From positions 1 through 26,510 of the forward strand of contig CAZWVR010000025.1 in NCBI GenBank assembly GCA_964637235.1: DNA of 26,510 nucleotides. Reading direction: 5' to 3'. Of this stretch, positions 15,950 through 24,384 are shown one piece after another. Both the position numbers and the translations under genes were made by a program. The notes beneath the pieces were generated by a model. It did not search any database. It was given only the letters and a program-made list of their open reading frames with translations, and had not been told where the DNA came from. Source of the stretch: CAZWVR01 sp964637235. Its GTDB lineage: Bacteria > Bacteroidota > Bacteroidia > Bacteroidales > S143-33. Numbering within the stretch: the stretch's first letter is position 1; every line of letters begins with the position of its first letter.

Positions 15950-18037
15950 TCAGCCTACAAAACTGATAAAATTTTTTTGTTTTTCCACTTGTAGTTTTAG
16001 CAGTTTATTTTTTTCTTTTTGGAGTAGAGGATCGTCTTTGAGTATAGATGCAGCTATTTTTCGGGCGTGAGATAGTATATTTTGGTCTTTTATTATATCA
16101 GCTATACGGAATTTTATAGGAATTCCGCTTTGGCGTGTTCCGAATATATCTCCGGGTCCTCGGAGTTTCATATCAGTTTCAGCAATTTCGAAGCCGTCGT
16201 TTGTTCTCACCATTGTTTGCATTCGTATTTCAGCTTCTTTTGAGATTTTATCTTTGGTTATAAGAATACAATATGCTTGTTGAGAGCCTCTTCCTACTCT
16301 TCCCCGAAGTTGATGTAATTGAGAGAGACCAAATCTTTCTGCACTTTCTATTACCATTACAGTGGCGTTTGGTACATCGACACCTACTTCTATTACTTGG
16401 GTAGAAACTAATATATTAGCTTTGCCTGAGAGGAACATATCCATTGCCAATTTTTTTTCTTGTGGTTTCATTTTTCCGTGCATCATTATGACGTTATATT
16501 TTGGAGGTGGAAAAACTTGTCTGAATATTTCATAGCCTTCTTCTAAATGCTTAGAATCTATTTTTTCCGATTCACTGATTAGAGGGTATACTACATATAT
16601 CTGTTGACCTTCTTCAATCTTTTTACGCAGGAATGGATAAAGTTTATTTTTATCTTTTTCTTTTATGTGGAATGTTCGTATGGGTTTTCGTCCTGGTGGT
16701 AGTTGGTCTATTATGGAGACGTCGAGATCACCGTATAGGGTCATAGCGAGGGTTCTGGGTATTGGTGTAGCGCTCATTACCAGCACATGTGGAGGTTTAT
16801 TATTTTTTTGCCATAGTTTAGAGCGTTGGATGACTCCGAATCGATGTTGTTCATCAATTATTGCGAGTCCAAGATTTTTAAATTTTACATTTTCTTCTAT
16901 CAGAGCATGGGTTCCTATTATAAAATCTAAATCACCGGTTAAGAGTTCTTCTAATATTATACGTCTTTGGCTTGTTTTCGTACTTCCTGTAAGTAATTTT
17001 ATATTTACTTTTAGCTCTTTAAGCATTGAGGATATTTTCTGGTAGTGTTGCTGTGCGAGTATTTCTGTTGGAGCCATAAGGGCAACTTGAAAGCCGCTGT
17101 CGATAGCAATTAGAGCTATCATTAAGGCTACTATTGTTTTTCCACTACCAACGTCTCCTTGTATAAGTCTATTGCATTGACGTCCACTTTTTATGTCTGT
17201 ATAAATTTCGCTTATAACTCGTTTTTGTGCTTCTGTAAGTTCAAAGGGTAATTTGTATTTATAGAAATTTTTGAAAAGATTTCCGGCTTTCATAGGGAAG
17301 CCGCGGATTTTCATTACTCGTATTTTATTTTGTTGCAATAGGGTTAGTTGATTGATAAAAAACTCTTCAAATTTAAGTCTATATTTTGCTTTTTCTAAGA
17401 GTGTTATTGATGTGGGGAAATGTATATTATATATGGCTTTTTTAAGGGGCATAAGTTGTAAATTTTCGATTATATATTCTGGGAGGGTTTCTGGTATTTT
17501 GATATCTGTTTCAAAGATTCTTCTTAGCCATATTGCAAGTGTTTTAGAGGTGATGTGATAGTTTTTCATTTTTTCAGTAGTGGTGTAGTAAGCTTCCAGA
17601 GGAGATTTTAGTCTATTTTTAAATTCATTGAGTAATTCTATTTCTGGGTGTATGATACTAATTTTACCTTTAAATATGGAAGGTTTACCAAATAAGAGGT
17701 ATTTTTTATTAGGTTTAATGTTTCTTTCGAAGTATTTTAGCCCTTTAAACCAAAGGATTTCTATTTGCCCTGTTTGATCTTTAAAAATTCCTATAAGGCG
17801 TTCTTTATCTGCTGCTCCTTCTCTATAAAAAGAAATAAATTCTCCAATGATTTGTATATATTGTTCGTTGCCTTGTATTTCTCTGATTGTATGAAATTTG
17901 CTTCTATCAACGTATTTAAATGGAAAGTAATAAAGTAGGTCTGCTATTGTTTCTATTTGTGCTTCATTTTTTAGTATTTCTGCTTTTTTTGGTCCTACTC
18001 CTTTTAGATATGTTATTGGTGTGTTTAGTTTTAGCAT
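15950..18037 (-). CDS. recG: ATP-dependent DNA helicase RecG
   Basis: Remodels stalled replication forks and branched recombination intermediates. 695 residues, normal length. Order: N-terminal helix-hairpin region with TYLKGVGPKKAEIL (about 9-22), OB-fold wedge domain (about 55-140, with GIFKDQTGQIEILWF), then the superfamily 2 helicase core: LTEAQ (267-271), Walker A GDVGSGKT (294-301), MAPTEILAQQH (321-331), DEQH (395-398), VMSATPIPRTLA, then the second RecA-like lobe with STQVIEVGVDVPNA, and ERFGLSQLHQLRGRVGRG, and the RecG tail DMKLRGPGDIFGTRQSG. It follows the CYTH gene by 37 bases and is followed by the prenyltransferase gene after 15, so it is probably part of the same transcript. Confidence 0.97.
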   Translation of the reverse strand: MLKLNTPITYLKGVGPKKAEILKNEAQIETIADLLYYFPFKYVDRSKFHTIREIQGNEQYIQIIGEFISFYREGAADKERLIGIFKDQTGQIEILWFKGLKYFERNIKPNKKYLLFGKPSIFKGKISIIHPEIELLNEFKNRLKSPLEAYYTTTEKMKNYHITSKTLAIWLRRIFETDIKIPETLPEYIIENLQLMPLKKAIYNIHFPTSITLLEKAKYRLKFEEFFINQLTLLQQNKIRVMKIRGFPMKAGNLFKNFYKYKLPFELTEAQKRVISEIYTDIKSGRQCNRLIQGDVGSGKTIVALMIALIAIDSGFQVALMAPTEILAQQHYQKISSMLKELKVNIKLLTGSTKTSQRRIILEELLTGDLDFIIGTHALIEENVKFKNLGLAIIDEQHRFGVIQRSKLWQKNNKPPHVLVMSATPIPRTLAMTLYGDLDVSIIDQLPPGRKPIRTFHIKEKDKNKLYPFLRKKIEEGQQIYVVYPLISESEKIDSKHLEEGYEIFRQVFPPPKYNVIMMHGKMKPQEKKLAMDMFLSGKANILVSTQVIEVGVDVPNATVMVIESAERFGLSQLHQLRGRVGRGSQQAYCILITKDKISKEAEIRMQTMVRTNDGFEIAETDMKLRGPGDIFGTRQSGIPIKFRIADIIKDQNILSHARKIAASILKDDPLLQKEKNKLLKLQVEKQKNFISFVG

Positions 18038-18074
18038 TCAGGTAAATTTTATGTTAAGGCAGGGGTATAATTTT

Positions 18075-18593
18075 TTATTGTTTATTTATTAGTAAGTCGG
18101 AGTATGAAGTTTCTATGAAATTTTCTTTTTTTAAGTCAAAGAGTTTTATGTAATAGTCGCATTGTGCTTTTAATTGGGATATGTTATATTTTCCGTTTGA
18201 ATTTTGGGCTTCTATTTCTATAAATTCTCCCAGATTGTCAATTTTATCAATATGAAATTTCACATTTTCTATAAAATAAATTTCTCTTTGTTTTTTTACG
18301 ATTATTTTTACGCCCATAGTTTCAGTTAATATTTGTTTTAGAGCTTTTGAGTTTTTAGTGGGATATAAGATTACTTCTGAATATTTATTTTGTTTTATAT
18401 TTTCTCTTTTGTAGAATATTAAAGCATTTTCGATGTTTCCTTCTCGTAGTTTTAAGCGTCCGTTTTTTACATTGAAGTATGTATCGATTTGATAATCAAT
18501 ACCTATAAAGCGTGCGTTTAGTTTTTCTAAAATTTTTTTAATTTTTTCGGTATTATTGCATTTAGATTTTATTTCTATATTTTCGGTTTTCAT
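18075..18593 (-). CDS. CYTH-domain protein (class IV adenylate cyclase / triphosphatase-like)
   Basis: CYTH proteins form a beta tunnel that binds triphosphates with divalent metal; members are class IV adenylate cyclases, thiamine triphosphatases or inorganic triphosphatases. 172 residues: NIEIKSK at 5-11 stands where the family has ExExK, with Asn in place of the first Glu (a form I recall in CyaB-like members). RLKLR (46-50), FYKRE (60-64) and the C-terminal FHIDKIDNLGEFIEIE are all as expected for tunnel strands. Which triphosphate it uses cannot be told from sequence. Starts 5 bases after the stop of the DHOD-like gene, so they are co-transcribed. Confidence 0.85.
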   Translation of the reverse strand: MKTENIEIKSKCNNTEKIKKILEKLNARFIGIDYQIDTYFNVKNGRLKLREGNIENALIFYKRENIKQNKYSEVILYPTKNSKALKQILTETMGVKIIVKKQREIYFIENVKFHIDKIDNLGEFIEIEAQNSNGKYNISQLKAQCDYYIKLFDLKKENFIETSYSDLLINKQ

Positions 18594-18598
18594 AATTT

Positions 18599-19576
18599 TT
18601 AATAATTACTAAAATATTTTAAAAATTCAAGTTTTTCAAATAAATTCACATCTTCTGTTTTTTCAAAGCTCATTATTCCTCTAAAATCGTTTAGTTTTTT
18701 ATATTCTTTTGCGATCATCCAATCTCTAATTTGATTTAACATAGTATTGATATATCCTTCGCCGAGTTTATATATTGCGGAGACTACTTCAACAGCGGTA
18801 GCTCCGACCAAAATTTGTTTTACTATATCTTTGCCGGAGAATATACCACTACTTGCTATAAAAGGTATTTTAATTCTGTTATATAAAGCTGCAATCCATC
18901 GGAGTGATGGCATATTTTCTTCTATAAAACTTAAAATATTTTTGCTGATGAATTCCATATTATCAGTATCGATATCTGGGTTGTAAAATCTATTGAATAA
19001 AACGACAGCATCTGCAAGTTTTTCCACAGCAATTCTTTTAATTATATGTGTAAGGTTTAATCCATAGAAGCTCAATTTGATGACAATAGGTAATTTAGTT
19101 TGTTTGCGAATTGTTTTTAGCATTTCAAATAAAATTTTCTCTAATTCTATACACTCCATAGCTTCGTCGTAGGGTAGTAATGCAAAGTTAATTTCCAGTG
19201 CGTCTGCTCCTGCTTCTTCGAGTATTGTTGTGTATTTATACCAATTATATTTCCCCGAAGTTATAATACTGGCAATTATTGGGATGTCGGTTTGCTTTTT
19301 GCATTCTTTAATTAAGTCTGGGTATTTATTTGCTGAGTAGTTTTTTGAAAATTCCTTAAAAGCTTCATAAGCTTGTTTACCAATTTCTTTACTTTTCATT
19401 CCAAATTTTTCGATCATTATTTGTTCTTCATATATTGATTTTAGCACGACAGCAGCAGCGTTATTTTGAGCTAAAATTTTTATATTTTCGGCAGAAGCTG
19501 TCAGGGAGCTACTTCCTATTATAATTGGATTTTTTAATGTATAGTTCAAATATTTTACTTCGAAATTGAGTTTCAT
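18599..19576 (-). CDS. Dihydroorotate dehydrogenase-like flavoprotein
   Basis: A cytoplasmic FMN-binding TIM barrel related to PyrD. 325 residues from the ATG at 19574-19576; an in-frame TTG two codons upstream is a less likely start. Motifs: NPIIIGSSSLTAS near the N-terminus, AAVVLKSIYEEQI, EEAGADALEINFALLP, and the phosphate-binding part IPFIASSGIFSGKDIVKQIL with GATAVEVVSAIY. This wording fits the group usually labelled dihydroorotate dehydrogenase-like protein, found in Bacteroidota besides a true PyrD; its substrate is unknown to me, and the catalytic loop of true PyrD is not clearly conserved. It begins 12 bases after the Lnb-like gene ends and is followed by the CYTH gene after 5 bases. 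Confidence 0.87.
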   Translation of the reverse strand: MKLNFEVKYLNYTLKNPIIIGSSSLTASAENIKILAQNNAAAVVLKSIYEEQIMIEKFGMKSKEIGKQAYEAFKEFSKNYSANKYPDLIKECKKQTDIPIIASIITSGKYNWYKYTTILEEAGADALEINFALLPYDEAMECIELEKILFEMLKTIRKQTKLPIVIKLSFYGLNLTHIIKRIAVEKLADAVVLFNRFYNPDIDTDNMEFISKNILSFIEENMPSLRWIAALYNRIKIPFIASSGIFSGKDIVKQILVGATAVEVVSAIYKLGEGYINTMLNQIRDWMIAKEYKKLNDFRGIMSFEKTEDVNLFEKLEFLKYFSNY

Positions 19577-19588
19577 TTTCAATGATTT

Positions 19589-20776
19589 TTAAAGATTAAA
19601 TTCAAATTTTTTAAATGGTTTTAAGTAAAAAATAGCAGTACGAACAATAAACAGTAATATAATCGGGTAAAGTGCACTGTCATATTGTTGTGGAGAAAAG
19701 AACATAAAAATGAAGAACAACAAATAGTATACGAACAATAATCTCATATAATATCCAAAAATTTTTGTAAATTTATTTTTTAGGCAACCGAAGGCTGCAA
19801 TAGCATTTAAAGGTAATGCCCAAATTATATTTAAGTTTGATTTAGTAGGGCTATGATCAGTTCCAAACCACATAAATAGAATTATTAGACCAATGATTCC
19901 ACTGAGTAGTAGCCAAGTAAAATCTATCCAGTGGTAATTTTTTTGCTTTTTTATCTCTATATAAGATATGATAGCAATAATCAGTAAAATGGCATAAAAT
20001 ATATTATTTGGATTTAAAAAAGGTGTATTTCCCAGTTGAAAATTTGAGTCTATTATTTTCTTTTTATTTATGACAAGTTTTTGTTTTTTGCCATTGGGGA
20101 GAATAATTTCTGATTGCATAATCAAGGTGTCTAAATAATATGGCAGAAATGCTGCTGAATAAGAGGTAAGTTTTTTATCAGCAGGGAGGCCTAAAAGTAT
20201 ATTTATACCGAGTCTCAGCCAAGGACGAGAGCGTAGATAAGGGGCAATGGCTTGTCTATATGTGAGATTTATTTGTTTTTGAGGATATAATAGGCTGTCT
20301 TTTAGCTGTTTAATGAATACGTCTCTGACGCGTGTAGCGCAATTATCGTAGAAAAAATCGTAGAGGTAGTATTTATTTTCCGGTAGGCTTTTCCACATTA
20401 AATAATTGAATATTTGTTGCTTTTGATATAGAGTAAGATTTAGGTTCATTTCCCAAACGTCTCTACCTTCGGATTTATATTCATTAAAAAATCCATTAAA
20501 TGTTTGAATGGCAAGCATATAGTTAAGTCGTCCTTTAATAAAATTCCAATAGAAGTTTTTCTGATTAAAATCAAAAGTACCGTAATGGAAAATATAATCT
20601 ATATTGTGAACTGAATCTGTTATTCGGATAGTGCTATGACCAAAGGTGTTATATAAATAGTGTCCTGGTGAGCAGGTTAGTACACTTAATTGTGTTTTAG
20701 GCGAAAGTTTAATATATTGAGCAATTGAGAGTTTTACTACTAATAAAAATATGATAAAAATATAAGTTTTGTTCAT
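19589..20776 (-). CDS. lnb: DUF4105 (Lnb N-terminal domain) membrane protein, candidate lipoprotein N-acyltransferase
   Basis: 395 residues: signal-like helix (5-20), a periplasmic domain (about 21-255) with LTCSPGHYLYNTFGHSTIRI (C35, H47), SEGRDVWEMNL, and FFYDNCATRVRD (N145, C146, R149), then five hydrophobic helices (about 260-275, 286-304, 317-331, 345-361, 369-385). Between the second and third is FGTDHSPTKSNLNIIWALPLN, whose H-P-N-N-W-PLN pattern is typical of the family. I recall that a protein of this architecture was identified as Lnb, the apolipoprotein N-acyltransferase of Bacteroides, which would complete triacylation of lipoproteins such as SusD; this is homology inference. Its ATG overlaps the TGA of the upstream dehydratase gene by 4 bases (ATGA), indicating translational coupling. 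Confidence 0.78.
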   Translation of the reverse strand: MNKTYIFIIFLLVVKLSIAQYIKLSPKTQLSVLTCSPGHYLYNTFGHSTIRITDSVHNIDYIFHYGTFDFNQKNFYWNFIKGRLNYMLAIQTFNGFFNEYKSEGRDVWEMNLNLTLYQKQQIFNYLMWKSLPENKYYLYDFFYDNCATRVRDVFIKQLKDSLLYPQKQINLTYRQAIAPYLRSRPWLRLGINILLGLPADKKLTSYSAAFLPYYLDTLIMQSEIILPNGKKQKLVINKKKIIDSNFQLGNTPFLNPNNIFYAILLIIAIISYIEIKKQKNYHWIDFTWLLLSGIIGLIILFMWFGTDHSPTKSNLNIIWALPLNAIAAFGCLKNKFTKIFGYYMRLLFVYYLLFFIFMFFSPQQYDSALYPIILLFIVRTAIFYLKPFKKFEFNL

Positions 20777-22674
20777 AAAATGTTTTTTTGGGTATTTATT
20801 TGAGCGTCCAGTTTTTCGTAAATAGAATTTTGACTTTTGAATTCAGGAACAATAATTTTCATCATTTTTACAATTTCAAAATTATCGTGATTTTCTAAAA
20901 TTTCAAGTAATTTATCTATCTTTTTTTTGACTTCATTGAATTCGTAATTAATTACTTTTGCAATCATAATCTTAGGGTGATGTGTAGGAATAGTATTTTC
21001 TTTTTTGCTCAGAAGCTCCTCGTAAAGTTTTTCACCTGGACGTAAACCTGTAAATTTGATTTCTATGTCAATACCGGGTCTTAAACCGGCTAATTTTATC
21101 ATTTTTTTTGCTAAATCAAGAATTTTTACAGATTTACCCATATCAAAGACGAATATTTCGCTTCCTTTGCCATATGCAGCAGCTTCTAATACTAATTGAC
21201 AGGCTTCTGGGATAGTCATAAAATAGCGGGTTATTTCCGGGTGTGTAACAGTGACAGGTCCCCCTTCTTCTATTTGCCGACGGAAGCGAGGTATTACAGA
21301 GCCATTTGAGCCTAATACATTTCCAAAGCGTGTTGTAATAAAAGCAGTTTTTACATGTTTATCTAAGGATTGAGCATAAATTTCTACAATTCTTTTCGAT
21401 GCTCCCATAACATTAGTAGGATTTACAGCTTTATCTGTTGAGATAAATACGAATTTATCTACGGAGTATTCAACTGCATAATCTATGACAATTTTTGAGC
21501 CCAGAACATTGGTTCTGACTGCTTCGTATGGATTATTTTCCATCATTGGAACGTGCTTATATGCAGCTACGTGGAATACGTGATCAGGTTTAAAAGTTTC
21601 AAAAACTTTTTTTACTCTTGTTGGATTTGTTATATCTCCGATGACAACTTCTAAGTTTCGATATTTTAATCGTTCTTTTATTTCTATTTCTAATTCATAA
21701 AGAGGTGTTTCTGCTTGGTCAAAGGCTATTATTAAACGTGGTTGAAATTTTAGCAATTGTTTTACTAATTCGCTGCCAATTGATCCTGCTGCTCCGGTTA
21801 TTAAAATTTTTTTGTCTTTAAAATTTTCTTTAATTCTTTCGGCATCCAATACAATTGGTTCTCTTTCAAGTAAATCCTCAATTTTTATTTCTCGTATTTG
21901 TTTTACATTGATATCTTTTTTATCATCCCATTGTTTAGGGAAGGGGGCACGTAGTATTTTAACATTATTGTTTAAACAAATGTCTATAATTTTTTCCTCT
22001 ATTTCGGGGTTCCTTTTCTTTTTTGCTATCACCAATAAATCTATATCATATTTTTTTATTAAATTTTCTAGTTTATCTGTACACCAAATATCTATTCCGT
22101 CCAATTTTTTGCCTTTTGTTTCTTCGTCTATAAATGCTATGATTTTATAACCTTCCGAAGGATCTCGTTCCATTGCTCTTTTAGTTGTTAAACCATAGTC
22201 ATCACCCCCGTATATTATTACTTTTTTAAGTAATTTGTTAATATTTAGACTTTCAAAATATAATGCTTTTACGATTATTCGTAAGCCTGTAAGTAGAAAT
22301 ACGCTGATTGCTAAATCTATAAAAATAATGGAGGTAGGAATTAAATATATTCCGTGATTGTAATATCGTGAAATGAGATTTAATATCAATATTGTCAGTG
22401 AACCTAAGGAAATTGTATAAAAAATCCTTCCTGTATCTTTTGTGCTGGTATATCTGACTATTCCGGCGTATGTTTTTGTAATTAAAAAGAATATAAGTCT
22501 GATAATCAATACGATAGGTAAAACTTTGATTAAAGAATGAATATAATATTCTGGGATATTGAAGTTGAAGCGAAGGAAATATGCAGATATTAAAGAAAAA
22601 CTGCAAATAATTAGATCAATGACTAATATAGCCCATTGTGGGACATATTTTTTTAAAATATTAAAATTTATCAT
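20773..22674 (-). CDS. FlaA1/WbpM/CapD-type nucleoside-diphosphate sugar dehydratase (membrane bound)
   Basis: Converts a UDP-N-acetyl-hexosamine to the 4-keto-6-deoxy sugar at the start of pathways to bacillosamine, QuiNAc or FucNAc for surface glycans. 633 residues: four membrane helices (about 13-35, 48-67, 85-103, 110-135), a CoA-binding-like Rossmann domain (150-260), and the catalytic SDR domain with GAAGSIG (294-300), GDITNP, HVAAYKHVPMMENNP and ISTDKAVNPTNVMGASKR. Here Met423 replaces the usual catalytic Tyr, the Ser-Met-Lys arrangement characteristic of WbpM-class enzymes, with K427. TGLRPGEKLYEEL closes the domain. The first gene of the six-gene minus-strand run. A TATCTTTA box lies 19 bases upstream of the start. 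Confidence 0.93.
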   Translation of the reverse strand: MINFNILKKYVPQWAILVIDLIICSFSLISAYFLRFNFNIPEYYIHSLIKVLPIVLIIRLIFFLITKTYAGIVRYTSTKDTGRIFYTISLGSLTILILNLISRYYNHGIYLIPTSIIFIDLAISVFLLTGLRIIVKALYFESLNINKLLKKVIIYGGDDYGLTTKRAMERDPSEGYKIIAFIDEETKGKKLDGIDIWCTDKLENLIKKYDIDLLVIAKKKRNPEIEEKIIDICLNNNVKILRAPFPKQWDDKKDINVKQIREIKIEDLLEREPIVLDAERIKENFKDKKILITGAAGSIGSELVKQLLKFQPRLIIAFDQAETPLYELEIEIKERLKYRNLEVVIGDITNPTRVKKVFETFKPDHVFHVAAYKHVPMMENNPYEAVRTNVLGSKIVIDYAVEYSVDKFVFISTDKAVNPTNVMGASKRIVEIYAQSLDKHVKTAFITTRFGNVLGSNGSVIPRFRRQIEEGGPVTVTHPEITRYFMTIPEACQLVLEAAAYGKGSEIFVFDMGKSVKILDLAKKMIKLAGLRPGIDIEIKFTGLRPGEKLYEELLSKKENTIPTHHPKIMIAKVINYEFNEVKKKIDKLLEILENHDNFEIVKMMKIIVPEFKSQNSIYEKLDAQINTQKNIL

Positions 22675-22693
22675 TTCAAAAATCTTTTGCCAT

Positions 22694-22701
22694 TAAAGAT
22701 A
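22694..22701 (-). promoter_or_regulatory. Putative -7 box of the six-gene minus-strand run
   Basis: On the minus strand TATCTTTA matches TAnnTTTG at seven of eight positions and ends 19 bases before the ATG at 22674. No convincing -33 element; the match is short and the region AT-rich. Confidence 0.35.
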
Positions 22702-22729
22702 TAAAATTTTAGAATTTACAATAAATTTG

Positions 22730-22737
22730 TATATTTC
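22730..22737 (+). promoter_or_regulatory. Putative -7 box of iorA-iorB
   Basis: TATATTTC matches TAnnTTTG at seven of eight positions and ends 30 bases before the iorA ATG. It lies back to back with the box for the opposite gene run in a 93-base divergent spacer. Tentative, because no clear -33 element is seen. Confidence 0.35.
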
Positions 22738-22767
22738 GCACACAAAAGAATTATAAAAAAAGAAAAT

Positions 22768-24378
22768 ATGCAAAAACTTTTCTTGTTAGGCGATGAAGCT
22801 GTTGCCCAAGGCGCAATAGATGGAGGTCTTTCTGCTATTTATGCATATCCGGGCACACCTTCTACTGAAATTACTGAATATGTTCAAAGAAATCCGCAAG
22901 CCAGAGAATTAGGTATTAAAGCCCGTTGGACAGCCAATGAGAAAACAGCTATGGAGACGGCTTTGGGAATATCCTATGCCGGAAAACGAGCTATGGTTGC
23001 TATGAAGCATGTAGGATTAAATGTGGCTGCAGATGCTTTTGTGAACTCAGCTATTACGGGAGTTAATGGTGGACTTACAGTAGTTGCTGCGGATGACCCT
23101 TCAATGCATTCCTCTCAAAATGAGCAAGACTCCAGATATTATGGTAAATTTGCTATGGTGCCTATTTTAGAGCCTTCAAATCAGCAAGAGGCTTATCTTA
23201 TGGCTTATCATAGTTTTGAACTTTCTGAAAAATTTGGTCTGCCTGTTTTACTCAGATTAGTCACTCGTCTGGCTCATTCTCGTTCCGGTGTGGAACGTTT
23301 ACCACGTAAAAATCAGAATCCCCTTCGCTTGCCTTCTGACCCAAGGCAATATGTTTTATTACCTGTAATCGCTAAAAAGCGTTATAAATTATTGCTTTCT
23401 ACACAAGACCATTTAATAGAAGATTCTGAGAATTCTCCTTATAATGAATTTTTTGACGCCGAAGATAAATCTTTGGGTATTATTGCCAGCGGTATAGCTT
23501 ATAACTATCTTATGGAGAATTTCCCCAATGGCTGTCCTTATCCAGTATTGAAAATAGGTCAATATCCTTTACCAAAAAGTAAAATTGAAAAACTCTATAA
23601 TTCAGTTGAAAAGATACTGGTTATAGAGGAAGGTTATCCCTTTATTGAGGAACAATTAAGAGGAGTATTGGATGATAAAAAAATCAAAGGAAAACTTGAC
23701 GGAACTCTCCCAAGATATGGCGAACTTAATCCTAATATTATTGCCCGGGTATTTGGATTTCCATTGGGCGAAATACCTGATGTATCACCAGTGGTAAAAA
23801 GTAGACCTCCTCAGTTATGTCCCGGCTGTGGACATATTGATATGTATATTGCTCTTAACGACGCAATGAAAGAATACGGAACCGGAAGAGTTTTTTCTGA
23901 TATTGGTTGTTATACTCTTGGAGCTTTGCCTCCGTATAATGCTATAAATAGCTGTGTAGACATGGGGGCTTCTATTACCATGGCAAAAGGTGCAGCTGAT
24001 GCAGGTTTAATACCATCTGTAGCTGTTATTGGAGATTCTACTTTTACTCATTCAGGTATGACAGGTCTTTTGGACGCTGTTATTGACAATAGCCCCATTA
24101 CTGTTATAATAGCTGATAATTCAGTCACTGCTATGACCGGAGGACAAGAGTCCCATGCGGAAGATAGGCTTGTCCAAATTGTTAAAGGATTAGGCGTCCA
24201 TCCAGATCATGTTCATACAATTGTCCCTATTCCTAAGAATAGGAAACTGATGACTGAAATTATTAAACGTGAGCTTGAATACAATGGCGTTTCTGTGATT
24301 ATACCACAAAGAGTTTGTGTGCAAATGGCTGGTAAAATCTTGAAAAGAAAAAAAGCTAAACTTCAACAAAAAAATTAA
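22768..24378 (+). CDS. iorA: Indolepyruvate:ferredoxin oxidoreductase, alpha subunit
   Basis: With IorB, oxidatively decarboxylates aryl pyruvates (from Trp, Phe, Tyr) to aryl-acetyl-CoA with reduction of ferredoxin, or runs in reverse; cytoplasmic, oxygen-sensitive. 536 residues: N-terminal pyrimidine-binding domain with GDEAVAQGAIDGGLSAIYAY and PGTPSTEI, then AMVAMKHVGLNVAADAF and DDPSMHSSQNEQDSR; the C-terminal TPP domain with CPGCGH (351-356), FSDIGCYTLG and GDSTFTHSG (422-430) followed by ADNS, completing the TPP motif. The 2[4Fe-4S] ferredoxin domain that ends archaeal IorA is missing: after residue about 515 there is only IIPQRVCVQMAGKI and a Lys-rich tail. This shorter form is, as I recall, usual in Bacteroidota. 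iorB follows after 6 bases. Confidence 0.95.
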   Translation: MQKLFLLGDEAVAQGAIDGGLSAIYAYPGTPSTEITEYVQRNPQARELGIKARWTANEKTAMETALGISYAGKRAMVAMKHVGLNVAADAFVNSAITGVNGGLTVVAADDPSMHSSQNEQDSRYYGKFAMVPILEPSNQQEAYLMAYHSFELSEKFGLPVLLRLVTRLAHSRSGVERLPRKNQNPLRLPSDPRQYVLLPVIAKKRYKLLLSTQDHLIEDSENSPYNEFFDAEDKSLGIIASGIAYNYLMENFPNGCPYPVLKIGQYPLPKSKIEKLYNSVEKILVIEEGYPFIEEQLRGVLDDKKIKGKLDGTLPRYGELNPNIIARVFGFPLGEIPDVSPVVKSRPPQLCPGCGHIDMYIALNDAMKEYGTGRVFSDIGCYTLGALPPYNAINSCVDMGASITMAKGAADAGLIPSVAVIGDSTFTHSGMTGLLDAVIDNSPITVIIADNSVTAMTGGQESHAEDRLVQIVKGLGVHPDHVHTIVPIPKNRKLMTEIIKRELEYNGVSVIIPQRVCVQMAGKILKRKKAKLQQKN

Positions 24379-24384
24379 AATCTG

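Noticed and set aside
15666..16070. A 134-codon + strand frame opposite the ends of recG and the prenyltransferase gene.
   Set aside because: It lies wholly antisense to two well-supported genes and shows no family motif; hydrophobic stretches are mirror images of the membrane helices.
19577..19582. A two-codon upstream TTG start for the DHOD-like gene.
   Set aside because: The ATG two codons later is a better initiator and nothing in the family requires the extra residues.
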